A stretch of 64,000 nucleotides of DNA, taken from assembly GCF_009690905.1 (NCBI RefSeq), contig NZ_VOSW01000045.1, forward strand, positions 1 to 64,000, given 5' to 3'. Below, in pieces: positions 41,962 through 50,710 of this stretch (position 1 is its first letter; every line of letters starts with the position of its first letter). The DNA is from Paraburkholderia madseniana (GTDB lineage: Bacteria > Pseudomonadota > Gammaproteobacteria > Burkholderiales > Burkholderiaceae). The notes under the pieces were generated by a model that saw only the letters and a list, made by a program, of their open reading frames with translations, was not told where the DNA came from and made no database searches. The position numbers and the translations under genes were made by a program.

Positions 41962-43387
41962 CGCGCGCCTCCTCGGGAATCTCGACGACGTCGTCGGCAT
42001 ACATCGCCGGCGATAGCGGAATCGGTTTGACAGGCGGCTGGCTACGCAAACGGCCTACTGCTTCGAGGGGTTTGCCGGTTTCTGCCGCAAGCAGCGTCAA
42101 TGCCGCTTCGCCGCACATGCGTCCCTGGCAACGGCCCATGCCGACGCGAGTGAGCGCTTTCAGTCGATTGATCTCGTTCGCTTCGCCACCGCGGATGCAG
42201 CGCCGCAAGGTGCCTGCATCGATTTCTTCGCAACGGCACACGGTCATGTCGTCGGGCCATTGTGCTGCGCATTTTGCGGGCAGTGCAAATGCCGCTTCGA
42301 TACCTTGTCGAAACACCGCGATACGTTGCAGGCCGCGCTCGAGGGAAGCCGCGTCGCGCATGCCGAGGCCACGTGGATGAGCGATGCCGAGGTCGTCGAG
42401 TAGCGCGAGCGCGGTGCGGCGGCCGGCGAGTTCGGCAGCGTCGGCGCCCGCGATGCCCGCACCGTCGCCCGCCAGATAGATGCCGCGCACGGAGCTGCGG
42501 CCGGCCGGGTCGAGTTCGGGTAGCCAGCAACGATTGTGCGTATCGAAGCGGAAGCGGCACCCGGCGAGATCGGCGAGTTGGGTTTCAGGCTTCAGGCCGA
42601 AGCTGATGCCGACGGCGTCGCATGCGATGGATTCGGTTTTCGAACCGTCGGCCGAAGAACACCATTCAATTGCACTCACACCTTGGTCGCCACGAATGCC
42701 GATCAGGTTCACATCGCGTTCGATCCGCACGCCGTGGATCTTTAGCCAGCCGACGTAGTAGAGCCCTTTCGCGAACGTTGCAGGTTGCCGCGCGAGTTTC
42801 GGCGCCGCCGCAATCTGCTGCGATAGCGGACTCGTGTCGAGTACAGCTACCACCTGTGCACCGGCTTTCACGTACTGATAGGCCACGAGATAGAGCAGCG
42901 GCCCGGTACCAGCGAGTACCACGCGCCGGCCGATCGCACAGCCTTGCGCCTTCAAAGCGACCTGCGCCGCGCCTAGTGTGTAGACGCCGGGCAGGGTCCA
43001 GCCCGGCACCGGCAGCACACGATCGGTGGCGCCGCTCGCGATGATCAGATGCGAAAACGGCACACTGATTTCCCGTCCCGCGTGCAGCGTATCGAGACGG
43101 CCCGGTGCACAAGCCCAGGCCAGTGTGTCGGGGCGATAGTCGAGATGCGGAAGCAGCGCGGCCATCGTCGTATGTAATGCGTCGGCCTTGTGCGCTTCAA
43201 AACCGTAGAGCGTTTTCTTCGAGCGCTGGAACGCGCCGTTCGCAGGCGGTTGACGATAGATCTGTCCACCCCAGCGAGCGTTTTCGTCCAGCACGATGGG
43301 CTTGATGCCGGCCGCCACCAGCGTTTCGGCGGCGCGGACGCCCGCCGGTCCCGCGCCGACGATCACCACGCGGTGTTCGTTGCTCAT
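41954..43387 (-). CDS. NAD(P)/FAD-binding dehydrogenase subunit with [2Fe-2S] motif (HcnB/OoxA-like)
   Basis: 477 residues. An N-terminal VVIVGAGPAGVRAAETL and a second nucleotide site (VVLAGTGPLLYLVAYQYVKAG) give a pyridine-nucleotide disulfide-oxidoreductase fold. The C-terminus adds a BFD-like iron-sulfur motif (C384, C386, C420, C425). This is the architecture of HcnB and opine oxidase subunit A. It should pass electrons from the substrate flavin to the ferredoxin-like subunit. It overlaps the genes on both sides (4 and 8 bases). Confidence 0.91.
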   Translation of the reverse strand: MSNEHRVVIVGAGPAGVRAAETLVAAGIKPIVLDENARWGGQIYRQPPANGAFQRSKKTLYGFEAHKADALHTTMAALLPHLDYRPDTLAWACAPGRLDTLHAGREISVPFSHLIIASGATDRVLPVPGWTLPGVYTLGAAQVALKAQGCAIGRRVVLAGTGPLLYLVAYQYVKAGAQVVAVLDTSPLSQQIAAAPKLARQPATFAKGLYYVGWLKIHGVRIERDVNLIGIRGDQGVSAIEWCSSADGSKTESIACDAVGISFGLKPETQLADLAGCRFRFDTHNRCWLPELDPAGRSSVRGIYLAGDGAGIAGADAAELAGRRTALALLDDLGIAHPRGLGMRDAASLERGLQRIAVFRQGIEAAFALPAKCAAQWPDDMTVCRCEEIDAGTLRRCIRGGEANEINRLKALTRVGMGRCQGRMCGEAALTLLAAETGKPLEAVGRLRSQPPVKPIPLSPAMYADDVVEIPEEARDE

Positions 43388-43827
43388 TGCGTGTCTCCGT
43401 TTGCCGTCGCGGCAGAGGTAGCAGCAGTCGGAGCAGAGACGGGAGAGACAGCAGCAGTGGCAGCAACGGAAGCAACTTCAGCGAGCCGCGTGACCACCCG
43501 CATACCCTGCGTCACCAGTGTCGAGCACGCGCGCAAACGCAGACCCTCTTCGGTACGCATCCAACAATCCTGGCAAGCGCCGATCAGGCAGAAGCCGGCG
43601 CGTGGCGCGCCGCTGAATTCGCTTTCGCGCACGCGACGTTGTTGCATCAGCACGGCGGTGAGCAGCGTATCGCCTTGCAACGCGGTGACTTCATGACCAT
43701 CGATAAAAAAGCTAAGCGGTTCACGCTGCGTCTCCGCAACGCGAACGAATTGCGCATCGCGTTTCGGCGCGGCGGATTCGGAGGACGGCAAATTCGACGG
43801 CATGTTAGAGAGAGCAGTAGAAGACAT
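43384..43827 (-). CDS. (2Fe-2S)-binding subunit (HcnA/OoxC-like)
   Basis: 147 residues. The start overlaps the permease stop as TGATG. A 2Fe-2S ferredoxin-type domain (SFFIDGHEVTALQGDTLLTAVL) with cysteines C80, C85, C88 and C101 resembles HcnA and the small subunits of three-part amino-acid dehydrogenases. An Ala/Thr/Ser/Val-rich tail of about 30 residues follows and is of no obvious function. It is the third subunit of the dehydrogenase encoded by the next two genes. Confidence 0.88.
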   Translation of the reverse strand: MSSTALSNMPSNLPSSESAAPKRDAQFVRVAETQREPLSFFIDGHEVTALQGDTLLTAVLMQQRRVRESEFSGAPRAGFCLIGACQDCWMRTEEGLRLRACSTLVTQGMRVVTRLAEVASVAATAAVSPVSAPTAATSAATANGDTQ

Positions 43828-44621
43828 CAGTGCTGGCCGATCAGAATCCGGTTGAGCCCATATACGCGATCGAGCAGCAGCATCGCGCCGGCGGTGATGA
43901 AGATCACCAGCGCGGAAACGGACGCCATCATCGGGTCGATCGATTCGGTCGCGTACATGTACATGCGCACCGGCAGCGTGACGGTTTGCGGCGAAGTGAC
44001 GAAGATCGACATCGTCAGTTCGTCGAAGCTGTTGATGAACGCGAGCAACCAGCCACCCGTAATGCCAGGCAGAATCATCGGGAAGGTGATGCGGCGAAAC
44101 GTGGTCCATGCATCAGCACCGAGCGAGTGCGCGGCATGTTCCACACTGCGGTCGAGACCGCTGACCGAGGCCAGCACGAGCCGCATCACGAACGGCGTGA
44201 TGATGATCATGTGCGCGAGCACAAGCCACGCGAACGAACCGGTCGCGCCGATCAGCGCGAAGAAGCGCAGCAGTGCGATGCCGAGCACGAGACCGGGAAT
44301 CACCAATGGCGACAGCAGTAAGCCGTTAAGGAAACCGCGTCCCGGAAAGCGCGCACGACCGATGGCCAGCGCGGCAGGCAAAGCGACGATCAAGGACAAC
44401 GTTGCCGAGGCAAACGCCAGCTTCAGGCTGTTGAAGAACGCCGAGATAAAGTCCGGGTAATTGAGGATCGCGCGGAACCAGCGCAGCGATACGCCGTGCG
44501 TGGGCAACGTGAGCGTTTCGTCAGGCGTGAAGGCGACCAGCACCACGATCACGAGCGGCGCGAGCACGAACGCGATGACGAGCGTGTGGAAAATCAGCGC
44601 AATGGGGCCGTTTTTTCTCAT
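43827..44621 (-). CDS. ABC transporter permease (PotC-like)
   Basis: 264 residues with about six membrane helices and the EAA loop (EHAAHSLGADAWTTFRRITFPMILPGI). It belongs to the PotC/YdcV group, used for spermidine, putrescine and related compounds. It pairs with the permease encoded just upstream (16 bp gap). Confidence 0.92.
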   Translation of the reverse strand: MRKNGPIALIFHTLVIAFVLAPLVIVVLVAFTPDETLTLPTHGVSLRWFRAILNYPDFISAFFNSLKLAFASATLSLIVALPAALAIGRARFPGRGFLNGLLLSPLVIPGLVLGIALLRFFALIGATGSFAWLVLAHMIIITPFVMRLVLASVSGLDRSVEHAAHSLGADAWTTFRRITFPMILPGITGGWLLAFINSFDELTMSIFVTSPQTVTLPVRMYMYATESIDPMMASVSALVIFITAGAMLLLDRVYGLNRILIGQH

Positions 44622-44637
44622 GATGATCTCGGGAGGT

Positions 44638-45552
44638 TTAGCCGAGGCTTCTGGTGTACTTGCGTTCCAGAACCCGGTAGTAAGTGAGCATCACGATCAG
44701 ATTCGCGACCAGCAGCAGGAGGGCAATGGTCGCGCCGAGCGGCCAGTTCAGCGAGCCGAGGAATTCGTCATAGACGGCGGTTGCGGCGACTTTCAGGCGC
44801 CGTCCGCCGAGCAGTCCGGGAATCGCGAACGCGCTCGCCGACAGGCCGAACACCATCAGGCTGCCCGACAAAATGCCCGGCGTGAGTTGCGGTAACACGA
44901 TGCGGCGCAGCGTGGTGGCGGGGGAGGCCATCAGCGAAAGCGCGGCATTTTCCGTTTGCGGGTCGAGCTTCTGCAACGCGGTCCACACGGGAATCACCAT
45001 AAACGGCAACATCACGTGCACCAGTGCAATCACGATCGCAAAGGTGGTGTATTCGAGCTTGTACGGTCCGAGCCCGATAAGACCGAACGCCTGATTCACG
45101 AGGCCGTTGCTGTTGAGCAGCATGCTCCAGCCGAACGCGCGCACCACGACCGAGACCAGCAGCGGTGCGAGGATGATCAACAGGAACATCGAGCGATACG
45201 GATCGCGCATGCGCGACAGCACGTAGGCTTCGGGCGTGCCGATCACGATGCACAGCAGGGTGGTCAGAAAGGCAATGCCGAAGGTGCGCAGGAAGATCGT
45301 GTGGAAATACGACGATTGCAGCACTTCCGCATAGTTGCCGAACTGGAATGCGGCGAGCGGGCCGCTCGACGGATCGAAGCGGTAGAAGGTCAGCACCAGC
45401 GTCATCACGAGCGGCACCAGCACGAGCGTCGCAAACAGCAGGAAAGCCGGCGCGCACATCAGCCACAACGGCAGGAACGCCTGCCACGGCGCGCGGCGCG
45501 CATTGCCGGTCTTCATGCTGTCGTTGTTCGAAGCGGGCAGCGTACTAGCCAT
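44638..45552 (-). CDS. ABC transporter permease (PotB-like)
   Basis: 304 residues from the ATG at 45552 (45561 is an alternative), overlapping the ATPase stop by eight bases. It has six predicted helices and a PotB-type EAA loop (ENAALSLMASPATTLRRIVLPQLTPGI). It forms a heterodimeric channel with the PotC-like protein. Confidence 0.92.
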   Translation of the reverse strand: MASTLPASNNDSMKTGNARRAPWQAFLPLWLMCAPAFLLFATLVLVPLVMTLVLTFYRFDPSSGPLAAFQFGNYAEVLQSSYFHTIFLRTFGIAFLTTLLCIVIGTPEAYVLSRMRDPYRSMFLLIILAPLLVSVVVRAFGWSMLLNSNGLVNQAFGLIGLGPYKLEYTTFAIVIALVHVMLPFMVIPVWTALQKLDPQTENAALSLMASPATTLRRIVLPQLTPGILSGSLMVFGLSASAFAIPGLLGGRRLKVAATAVYDEFLGSLNWPLGATIALLLLVANLIVMLTYYRVLERKYTRSLG

Positions 45553-46636
45553 GATGCGCATCCCGTTGAATGAAGCGGATCGCCTCGCTGTTCCAGTCGA
45601 CGCCGACCGCCGCGCCTTCCGGCAACGGTTCGGTGCCTTCGTTCTGGCAGCACACCAGCACTTCGCCGAGCCGGCTGTCCACGCGGTACAACCATTGGCT
45701 GCCGAGGAAGAAGCGGCTCGTCACGGTGGCAGCCAGACGTCCCGCGTTCGGCGCACACAGGCGCAGTTTTTCCGGACGAATGCACAACGTGACCGCATCG
45801 CCGACGCCGATCACGCGTTCGCGCATCGGCAGTTGCGCGGTGTGGCCCGTCTCGGCGAGATCGTGTCCGAGGTCGATGCGGATCGCGTCGCCGTCGCGCG
45901 CCACCACGGTGCCCGGCAGCATGTTCGCCTTGCCGATGAACTGCGAGACAAATCTGTTTTCAGGCCGTTCGTACGCTTCGTACGGCGTGTCGATCTGCGT
46001 AATGCGGCCGGCTTCCATCACCACCACTCGGTCGCTGATCGACAGCGCTTCTGACTGGTCGTGCGTGACCATGATGGTGGTCGTGCCGATCTTGCGTTGA
46101 ATGGCGCGCAGTTCGAACTGCATGTCTTCGCGCAGCTTGGCGTCGAGGTTCGACATCGGTTCGTCGAGCAGCAACACGGGCGGCGCGATCACGATCGCGC
46201 GAGCAATCGCCACACGCTGCCGCTGGCCGCCGGACAACTCGCGCGGAAAGCGGTGCGCGAGCGCATCGAGCCGCACCAGTGCCAGTGCTTCGCGCACTCG
46301 CTCCTTGCGTTCGGCCTTGTCGATGTTGCGCATCTCCAGACCGAAGCCGACGTTTTCTGCGACGCTCATATGCGGAAATAGCGCGTAGCTCTGGAACACG
46401 ATGCCGAGACCGCGTTTGTTCGGCTTCATGTGAGTGATGTCGCGGCCGTCGAGCGTGATGCGGCCGCGCGTCGTTTCGACGAAGCCCGCGATCATCTGCA
46501 ACGTGGTGGTCTTGCCGCAACCCGACGGTCCGAGCAGCGAAACGAACTCGCCTTTCTCAACCGACAGGTTCACGTCGGCGACTGCCTGCAGATCGCCGAA
46601 CGATTTCGCTACGTCCGTGAGTGTGAGGAACGACAT
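45545..46636 (-). CDS. ABC transporter ATPase (PotA-like)
   Basis: 363 residues. Walker A GPSGCGKTT, signature ELSGGQRQRVAIARA, Walker B LLLDEPMSNLD and switch His (MVTHDQSEA) are followed by a TOBE-type C-terminal domain of about 120 residues, as in PotA. It is the first gene of the operon, with the promoter in the region facing the divergent iclR gene. Confidence 0.94.
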   Translation of the reverse strand: MSFLTLTDVAKSFGDLQAVADVNLSVEKGEFVSLLGPSGCGKTTTLQMIAGFVETTRGRITLDGRDITHMKPNKRGLGIVFQSYALFPHMSVAENVGFGLEMRNIDKAERKERVREALALVRLDALAHRFPRELSGGQRQRVAIARAIVIAPPVLLLDEPMSNLDAKLREDMQFELRAIQRKIGTTTIMVTHDQSEALSISDRVVVMEAGRITQIDTPYEAYERPENRFVSQFIGKANMLPGTVVARDGDAIRIDLGHDLAETGHTAQLPMRERVIGVGDAVTLCIRPEKLRLCAPNAGRLAATVTSRFFLGSQWLYRVDSRLGEVLVCCQNEGTEPLPEGAAVGVDWNSEAIRFIQRDAHHG

Positions 46637-46939
46637 GATCTGGCCTTTGGATGGATCGACACCGGTTCAATCGGCTACTGCCTCGATGGAGCCGACTCTA
46701 TCCAGCCAAATTGCATGGCGTCAATTTCAAATTCCGTTTGACGGTATAAGTTTAGAAAAAATTCCGATGAGCGGAATAGATTCGGCAAGACTGGCATCGA
46801 TCATTCCGTTCCATGACGTCCGGAAAATCCCTATGAATCAGAATAAAGTGCAAATGGAACGGGCGTGCCGGGAATATTCCATTCATGGATAATTCCCTCT
46901 ATAGTGTTCCGGTCAATGAAATAAATCGGAGCGACAGAG
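46637..46939. promoter_or_regulatory. divergent regulatory region with IclR-type palindromes
   Basis: ATTCCG-N5-CGGAAT is perfect at 46761-46777. A near copy, ATTCCG-N5-CGGTAT, lies at 46731-46747, 30 bp away (about three helical turns). GGAATATTCC (46871-46880) lies closer to the iclR start, and GGGAAT/ATTCCC also flank 46870-46897. These are good candidates for the IclR regulator encoded next, controlling both itself and the transport/dehydrogenase operon. Confidence 0.6.
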
Positions 46940-47818
46940 ATGAATGCTGCCACCAAACGAGATGCCGATCCCGCACTGGCCGATACCGGCAGTCCGCCCG
47001 GCCCCGGGATGCTGGAGCGCGCCTTCGCGGTGATCCGTGCGTTATCCGAAGCGCAACCCGACGGAGGCCGCGTCACGCGTCTCGCGAAGGCGGTGGGTCT
47101 CACGCAAGGCACGGTGCATCGCATTCTTCACGCGCTGATCGCGGAAGGCATCGTCGAGCAGGACGAAAGCTCAAAGCTTTATCGGCTGAGTGTCGATTTC
47201 TTCGCGCTCGCCGCGCAGGCCGGCAATCCGAGCGGCATGCGCACGCTGTGCCGTCCCGCGCTGCTGCGGCTGTGCGCGAGTCTTGGCGACACGATTTTTC
47301 TGCTGGTCAAAAGCAGCTTCGACGCGGTGTGTCTCGACATTTGCGAAGGGCCGTTTCCGATTCGCTCGTTCACCGGCGATATTGGCGGGCGCGTGGCCTT
47401 GGGTGTCGGTCAGGGGAGTCTGGCGATTCTCGCGTTCCTGCCGGAAGCGGAGCGTGAAGAGATCATCCGCTTTAATGTGCCGCGCATTCGCGGCTATGGC
47501 GTGCTCGACGAAGTGTATTTGCGCACCGAGATCGAGCGTGTGCGCCAACTCGGGTACGCGGGCCGCAATAGTGGGGTACTCGACGGCATGGCGGGCGTGG
47601 CGGTGCCGATTCTGGATCGCACGGGTGTCGCGGTGGCGGCGCTGAGCGTGGGCACGCTGGCGGCGCGTCTCGGCGACGATCGCCTGCCGATGGTGGTCGA
47701 ATTGCTGCGCCGTCAGGCGGATGCGATCGGCCCGCAAACCAATCCCTTCGATGTCGCGTTGCGCCGGCCGATGCATGGTTTGTCGCGGGCGATGACTACC
47801 GAGCGGATCGCGGGGTAA
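46940..47818 (+). CDS. IclR-family transcriptional regulator
   Basis: 292 residues. The helix-turn-helix (GMLERAFAVIRALSEAQPDGGRVTRLAKAVGLTQGTVHRILHALIAEGIV) is followed by the IclR effector domain (SLGDTIFLLVKSSFDAVCLDICEGPFPIRSFTGDIGGRVALGVGQGSLAILAF). An N-terminal extension of about 23 residues precedes the usual family start. It is divergent from the polyamine-type transporter and dehydrogenase operon and probably controls it. The effector is presumably the substrate of that pathway. Confidence 0.92.
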   Translation: MNAATKRDADPALADTGSPPGPGMLERAFAVIRALSEAQPDGGRVTRLAKAVGLTQGTVHRILHALIAEGIVEQDESSKLYRLSVDFFALAAQAGNPSGMRTLCRPALLRLCASLGDTIFLLVKSSFDAVCLDICEGPFPIRSFTGDIGGRVALGVGQGSLAILAFLPEAEREEIIRFNVPRIRGYGVLDEVYLRTEIERVRQLGYAGRNSGVLDGMAGVAVPILDRTGVAVAALSVGTLAARLGDDRLPMVVELLRRQADAIGPQTNPFDVALRRPMHGLSRAMTTERIAG

Positions 47819-47819
47819 G

Positions 47820-47843
47820 CTGAAACTGAAACTGAAACTGAAA
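47820..47843 (+). repeat. four tandem CTGAAA hexamers after the iclR stop
   Basis: Four exact CTGAAA copies, starting one base after the TAA stop of iclR and ending before the terminator hairpin. A fifth imperfect unit (GCGAAA) follows. Confidence 0.7.
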
Positions 47844-47850
47844 GCGAAAG

Positions 47851-47890
47851 GGGCGTCACGTTGAGGCGAAATGTGACGCCCTTCGATTTT
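47851..47890. terminator. terminator between convergent iclR and porin genes
   Basis: GGGCGTCAC (47851-47859) pairs with GTGACGCCC (47873-47881), followed by TTCGATTTT on the plus strand. It serves the iclR gene and perhaps also the convergent porin gene. Confidence 0.75.
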
Positions 47891-47915
47891 CAAAACAGCG
47901 AGAAACCCGCTCGCT

Positions 47916-49505
47916 TTAGAACACCTTCACCGGCACATTCACCACCAACCGGTACTCCATATTGTTGCCATCGGAGTAATAGCGCGAGGCGTTGTGCCAC
48001 ATCGCGATGAACGTGACCTTCGTGTCCTTGAAGCGGCCGCTCTGCAGCGTATAGCTCGGAATGAAGCCGAACTCGTGATGGTGGCCGTGCACCGGTTCAC
48101 CGTTCTTCCAGTACAGGTTGTGCAGCGGCGCGGACGCCGAAGCATTGTCCGCGGCACCCGCCGACGCATCCGCACCCCAGCCGTACTCGCCCCAGAACAT
48201 CGCCTTGAACCCCGGCACGCCGGCGTATTTGCCGTCGAACGTGTAGCGCAATTGCAGCGACTGCTCATGCGGCGCGTTGTAGTCGACGTCCATCGAGTTG
48301 GTCAGGTAGATACCGTTGGTCTCGTTGACGTAGTCGAAGAACTGATCGCCGAGCACCTGCTGGTAACCGAGCAGCAGCGCATGTGGGCCGTGCTGTGCGG
48401 AAACCGACAGGCTGTACGCGTTGCTGTTGATATGCCCCTGGCGTGATGCGCCGGTATCGTGCGTCGAGTAGATATTCGCGAGACCGCTCCACTTGATCGT
48501 GGTCGGGTCGCCGAACGACTGCGCGACCGAGCCGTAGTACTGACGCCAGACGTCGTCCGCCTGGTCGACGTACAGCGCCATTTCGCCGTTCTTCGCGTAG
48601 TGCCACGTTCCGCCCACGTAAGTCAGGCGGTCGATGCGCGTGCCGCCGTACGAGGTGGTCAGGTTAGTCAGGTTCGTGTGGCCGCGTGCATCGACTTTGG
48701 TGAAACTGCCGGCCTCGAGCGTCGTGTGAACCAGATCGTTGCTGACCATCGAGACACCGAGGAACGTCGGCGGCAATGCGCGGTTGTCATGCGGTTCGAG
48801 GAACGGATTGGTGACGGTCTGCAGACCGTACTTCACGACCGTTTCCGAAATACGTCCCTTGATGTCGTACATGCCGGGGTAAGCCCACGCGAGCTGCTGC
48901 GAGCCGCCGCCGTCCTTGCCGACGTGTACCATGTTGCCGGCGCCGTTGCCGCCGTCGAGCTTGAGCGCGGCGAACAGTGACGCGTCGACACCGAAGCCAA
49001 CCAGGCCCTGCGTGAAACCGGATTCGTAGTTGACTTGCGCACCCTGAACCCACGCGTGACGATAGATCGAGGTGGGCGCCTGGAAGTAGTCGGAATAGTT
49101 GCGGAACTGCAGGTTCAGATGGCTATCGGCGATAAAGCCCTTGCTCGCTGCCTGGCTCGACGGCGGGGTGGGTGGCGTCACCGTCTGGCTGGCTTCCGCA
49201 TTGACGACGGCATTGGTGGTGTCGGGTTGATCGTTGCGCACCTGGCCGCCCTGTTCGGCTCTGCGCTTGCCGGGCGTGTTGGCTTGCGAACTTTGCGAGG
49301 CGGGCGTTGCTTGCGATCGTTGCGTAGGAGAGGAAAACGTTTGCGCGAGTGTTTGAGTTTTCGTCGTATCGGAGGTGGGCTCCAGTACGACGTCGTCGGC
49401 GTAGGCACTCGCGCCGATGGTCAGCGCGGGCAGCGTGAATGCGCAGTAAAAGAAGGTGGCTGCATTAGTTTTTTTTGACCACTTTTCTGTTCGGCTATCT
49501 TTCAT
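47916..49505 (-). CDS. OprD-family outer-membrane porin
   Basis: 529 residues from MKDSRTEKW; the ribosome-binding site is weak. A long signal peptide (about residues 1-36, ending SAYA) is followed by a Ser/Thr/Gln/Pro-rich stretch (about 40-115) and then the OprD barrel (GFIADSHLNLQFRNYSDYFQAP at about 118 to the end, finishing VVNVPVKVF). Most OprD proteins start the barrel right after the signal, so the extra segment is unusual. OprD channels admit amino acids and small peptides. Its place after the Opp operon on the same strand suggests peptide uptake across the outer membrane. Confidence 0.9.
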   Translation of the reverse strand: MKDSRTEKWSKKTNAATFFYCAFTLPALTIGASAYADDVVLEPTSDTTKTQTLAQTFSSPTQRSQATPASQSSQANTPGKRRAEQGGQVRNDQPDTTNAVVNAEASQTVTPPTPPSSQAASKGFIADSHLNLQFRNYSDYFQAPTSIYRHAWVQGAQVNYESGFTQGLVGFGVDASLFAALKLDGGNGAGNMVHVGKDGGGSQQLAWAYPGMYDIKGRISETVVKYGLQTVTNPFLEPHDNRALPPTFLGVSMVSNDLVHTTLEAGSFTKVDARGHTNLTNLTTSYGGTRIDRLTYVGGTWHYAKNGEMALYVDQADDVWRQYYGSVAQSFGDPTTIKWSGLANIYSTHDTGASRQGHINSNAYSLSVSAQHGPHALLLGYQQVLGDQFFDYVNETNGIYLTNSMDVDYNAPHEQSLQLRYTFDGKYAGVPGFKAMFWGEYGWGADASAGAADNASASAPLHNLYWKNGEPVHGHHHEFGFIPSYTLQSGRFKDTKVTFIAMWHNASRYYSDGNNMEYRLVVNVPVKVF

Positions 49506-49657
49506 GTAGTACGTCTCTGTTATTTTGGTGAGTCTTTGGCTGGCGTTTAGCCACTCCACGCGTATCGTTTGTCCCGCTGATGGCAGGACGAACGAATCCA
49601 ACGGCGCGGCGGCCCGCCGCGCCGGGGAATACGGTTTAAATTTTCAGACTGATCTCT

Positions 49658-50710
49658 TTAGCGATGCCCCAAGGGGACTGCTATGGGGGCGTCGTTCACG
49701 CGAATGCACGCGACGCGTGTCGCGCTCGCACCATGCGTGACAGCCTGTGGAATCTCGCTGGCGCAGGCCTCGATCGCATCCGGGCAGCGCGTGCGAAACG
49801 CGCAGCCGGAGGGTGGGCTGAGCGGCGACGCAATCTCGCCGCGCAACAGCAGATGACGGCGGGCGCGTTCAACCACCGGATCGGGCACCGGCACGGCCGA
49901 CAGCAACGCACGCGTGTACGGATGACGCGGCGTGCCATATACGTCGCGCTTGTCGCCGAACTCCATCACACGACCCAGATACATCACCAGCACGCGGTGG
50001 CTGATCGCCTTGACGACGGCGAGATCGTGCGCGACGAACAGCAGTGACAGCGACAACTCGCGCTGCAGATCGCGCAACAGGTTGACGATTTGCGCCTGGA
50101 TCGAGACGTCGAGCGCCGACACCGGCTCGTCGCAGATTACCAGTTGCGGTTCGCCGATCAACGCGCGCGCAATCCCGACGCGCTGACACTGGCCGCCGGA
50201 AAACTCATGCGGATAGCGGCGCAGATGCTGCGCGTTGAGACCGACGCGTTCGAGCATGGTCAGAACGCGCCGTTGCACGTCGGCGCGGGCAATGTCCTGG
50301 CCATGCGTGCGCAAGGGTTCGGCGACGATCTGTTCGATCGTCATGCGCGGATCGAGCGAGGCGAGCGGGTCCTGGAAAATCATCTGCACGTCGCGGCGCA
50401 AGCGCGAGGTATCGCGATGCGCCCCCGTCAGAACGGTTTCCTTGTCGAGCCAGCGCACGCTGCCGCTAGCCACCGGCGCGAGCCCGATGATCGCGCGCGC
50501 CAAGGTGGACTTGCCGCAGCCCGATTCGCCGACGAGGCCCACGGTTTCGCCGCGCCGCACGCTGAACGACACGCCGTCCACCGCGCGCAGCGTCGCTTTG
50601 CCTGACCATGGAAAGCCGCCGCGCGGCACGCCGAACTGCACCTTGAGATCGTCGACTGACAACAGCGTTGCCGGACTTTGGCCCTGGCTTGCAATGGAAG
50701 TGGCGTTCAT
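49658..50710 (-). CDS. oligopeptide ABC transporter ATPase (OppF-like)
   Basis: 350 residues. The ATG overlaps the stop of the preceding ATPase (ATGA). Walker A GESGCGKST, signature FSGGQCQRVGIARAL, Walker B LVICDEPVSALD and the C-terminal oligopeptide/dipeptide extension with a cysteine cluster (GCAFRTRCPDAIEAC) are present. It pairs with the OppD-like ATPase to drive peptide import. It is the last Opp gene, 152 bp before the porin gene. Confidence 0.93.
   Translation of the reverse strand: MNATSIASQGQSPATLLSVDDLKVQFGVPRGGFPWSGKATLRAVDGVSFSVRRGETVGLVGESGCGKSTLARAIIGLAPVASGSVRWLDKETVLTGAHRDTSRLRRDVQMIFQDPLASLDPRMTIEQIVAEPLRTHGQDIARADVQRRVLTMLERVGLNAQHLRRYPHEFSGGQCQRVGIARALIGEPQLVICDEPVSALDVSIQAQIVNLLRDLQRELSLSLLFVAHDLAVVKAISHRVLVMYLGRVMEFGDKRDVYGTPRHPYTRALLSAVPVPDPVVERARRHLLLRGEIASPLSPPSGCAFRTRCPDAIEACASEIPQAVTHGASATRVACIRVNDAPIAVPLGHR

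Noticed and set aside
39712..46636. Hydrogen cyanide synthase operon
   Set aside because: Subunits are HcnABC-like, but the linked polyamine-type transporter and IclR regulator favour a catabolic dehydrogenase; the name hcn was therefore not used.
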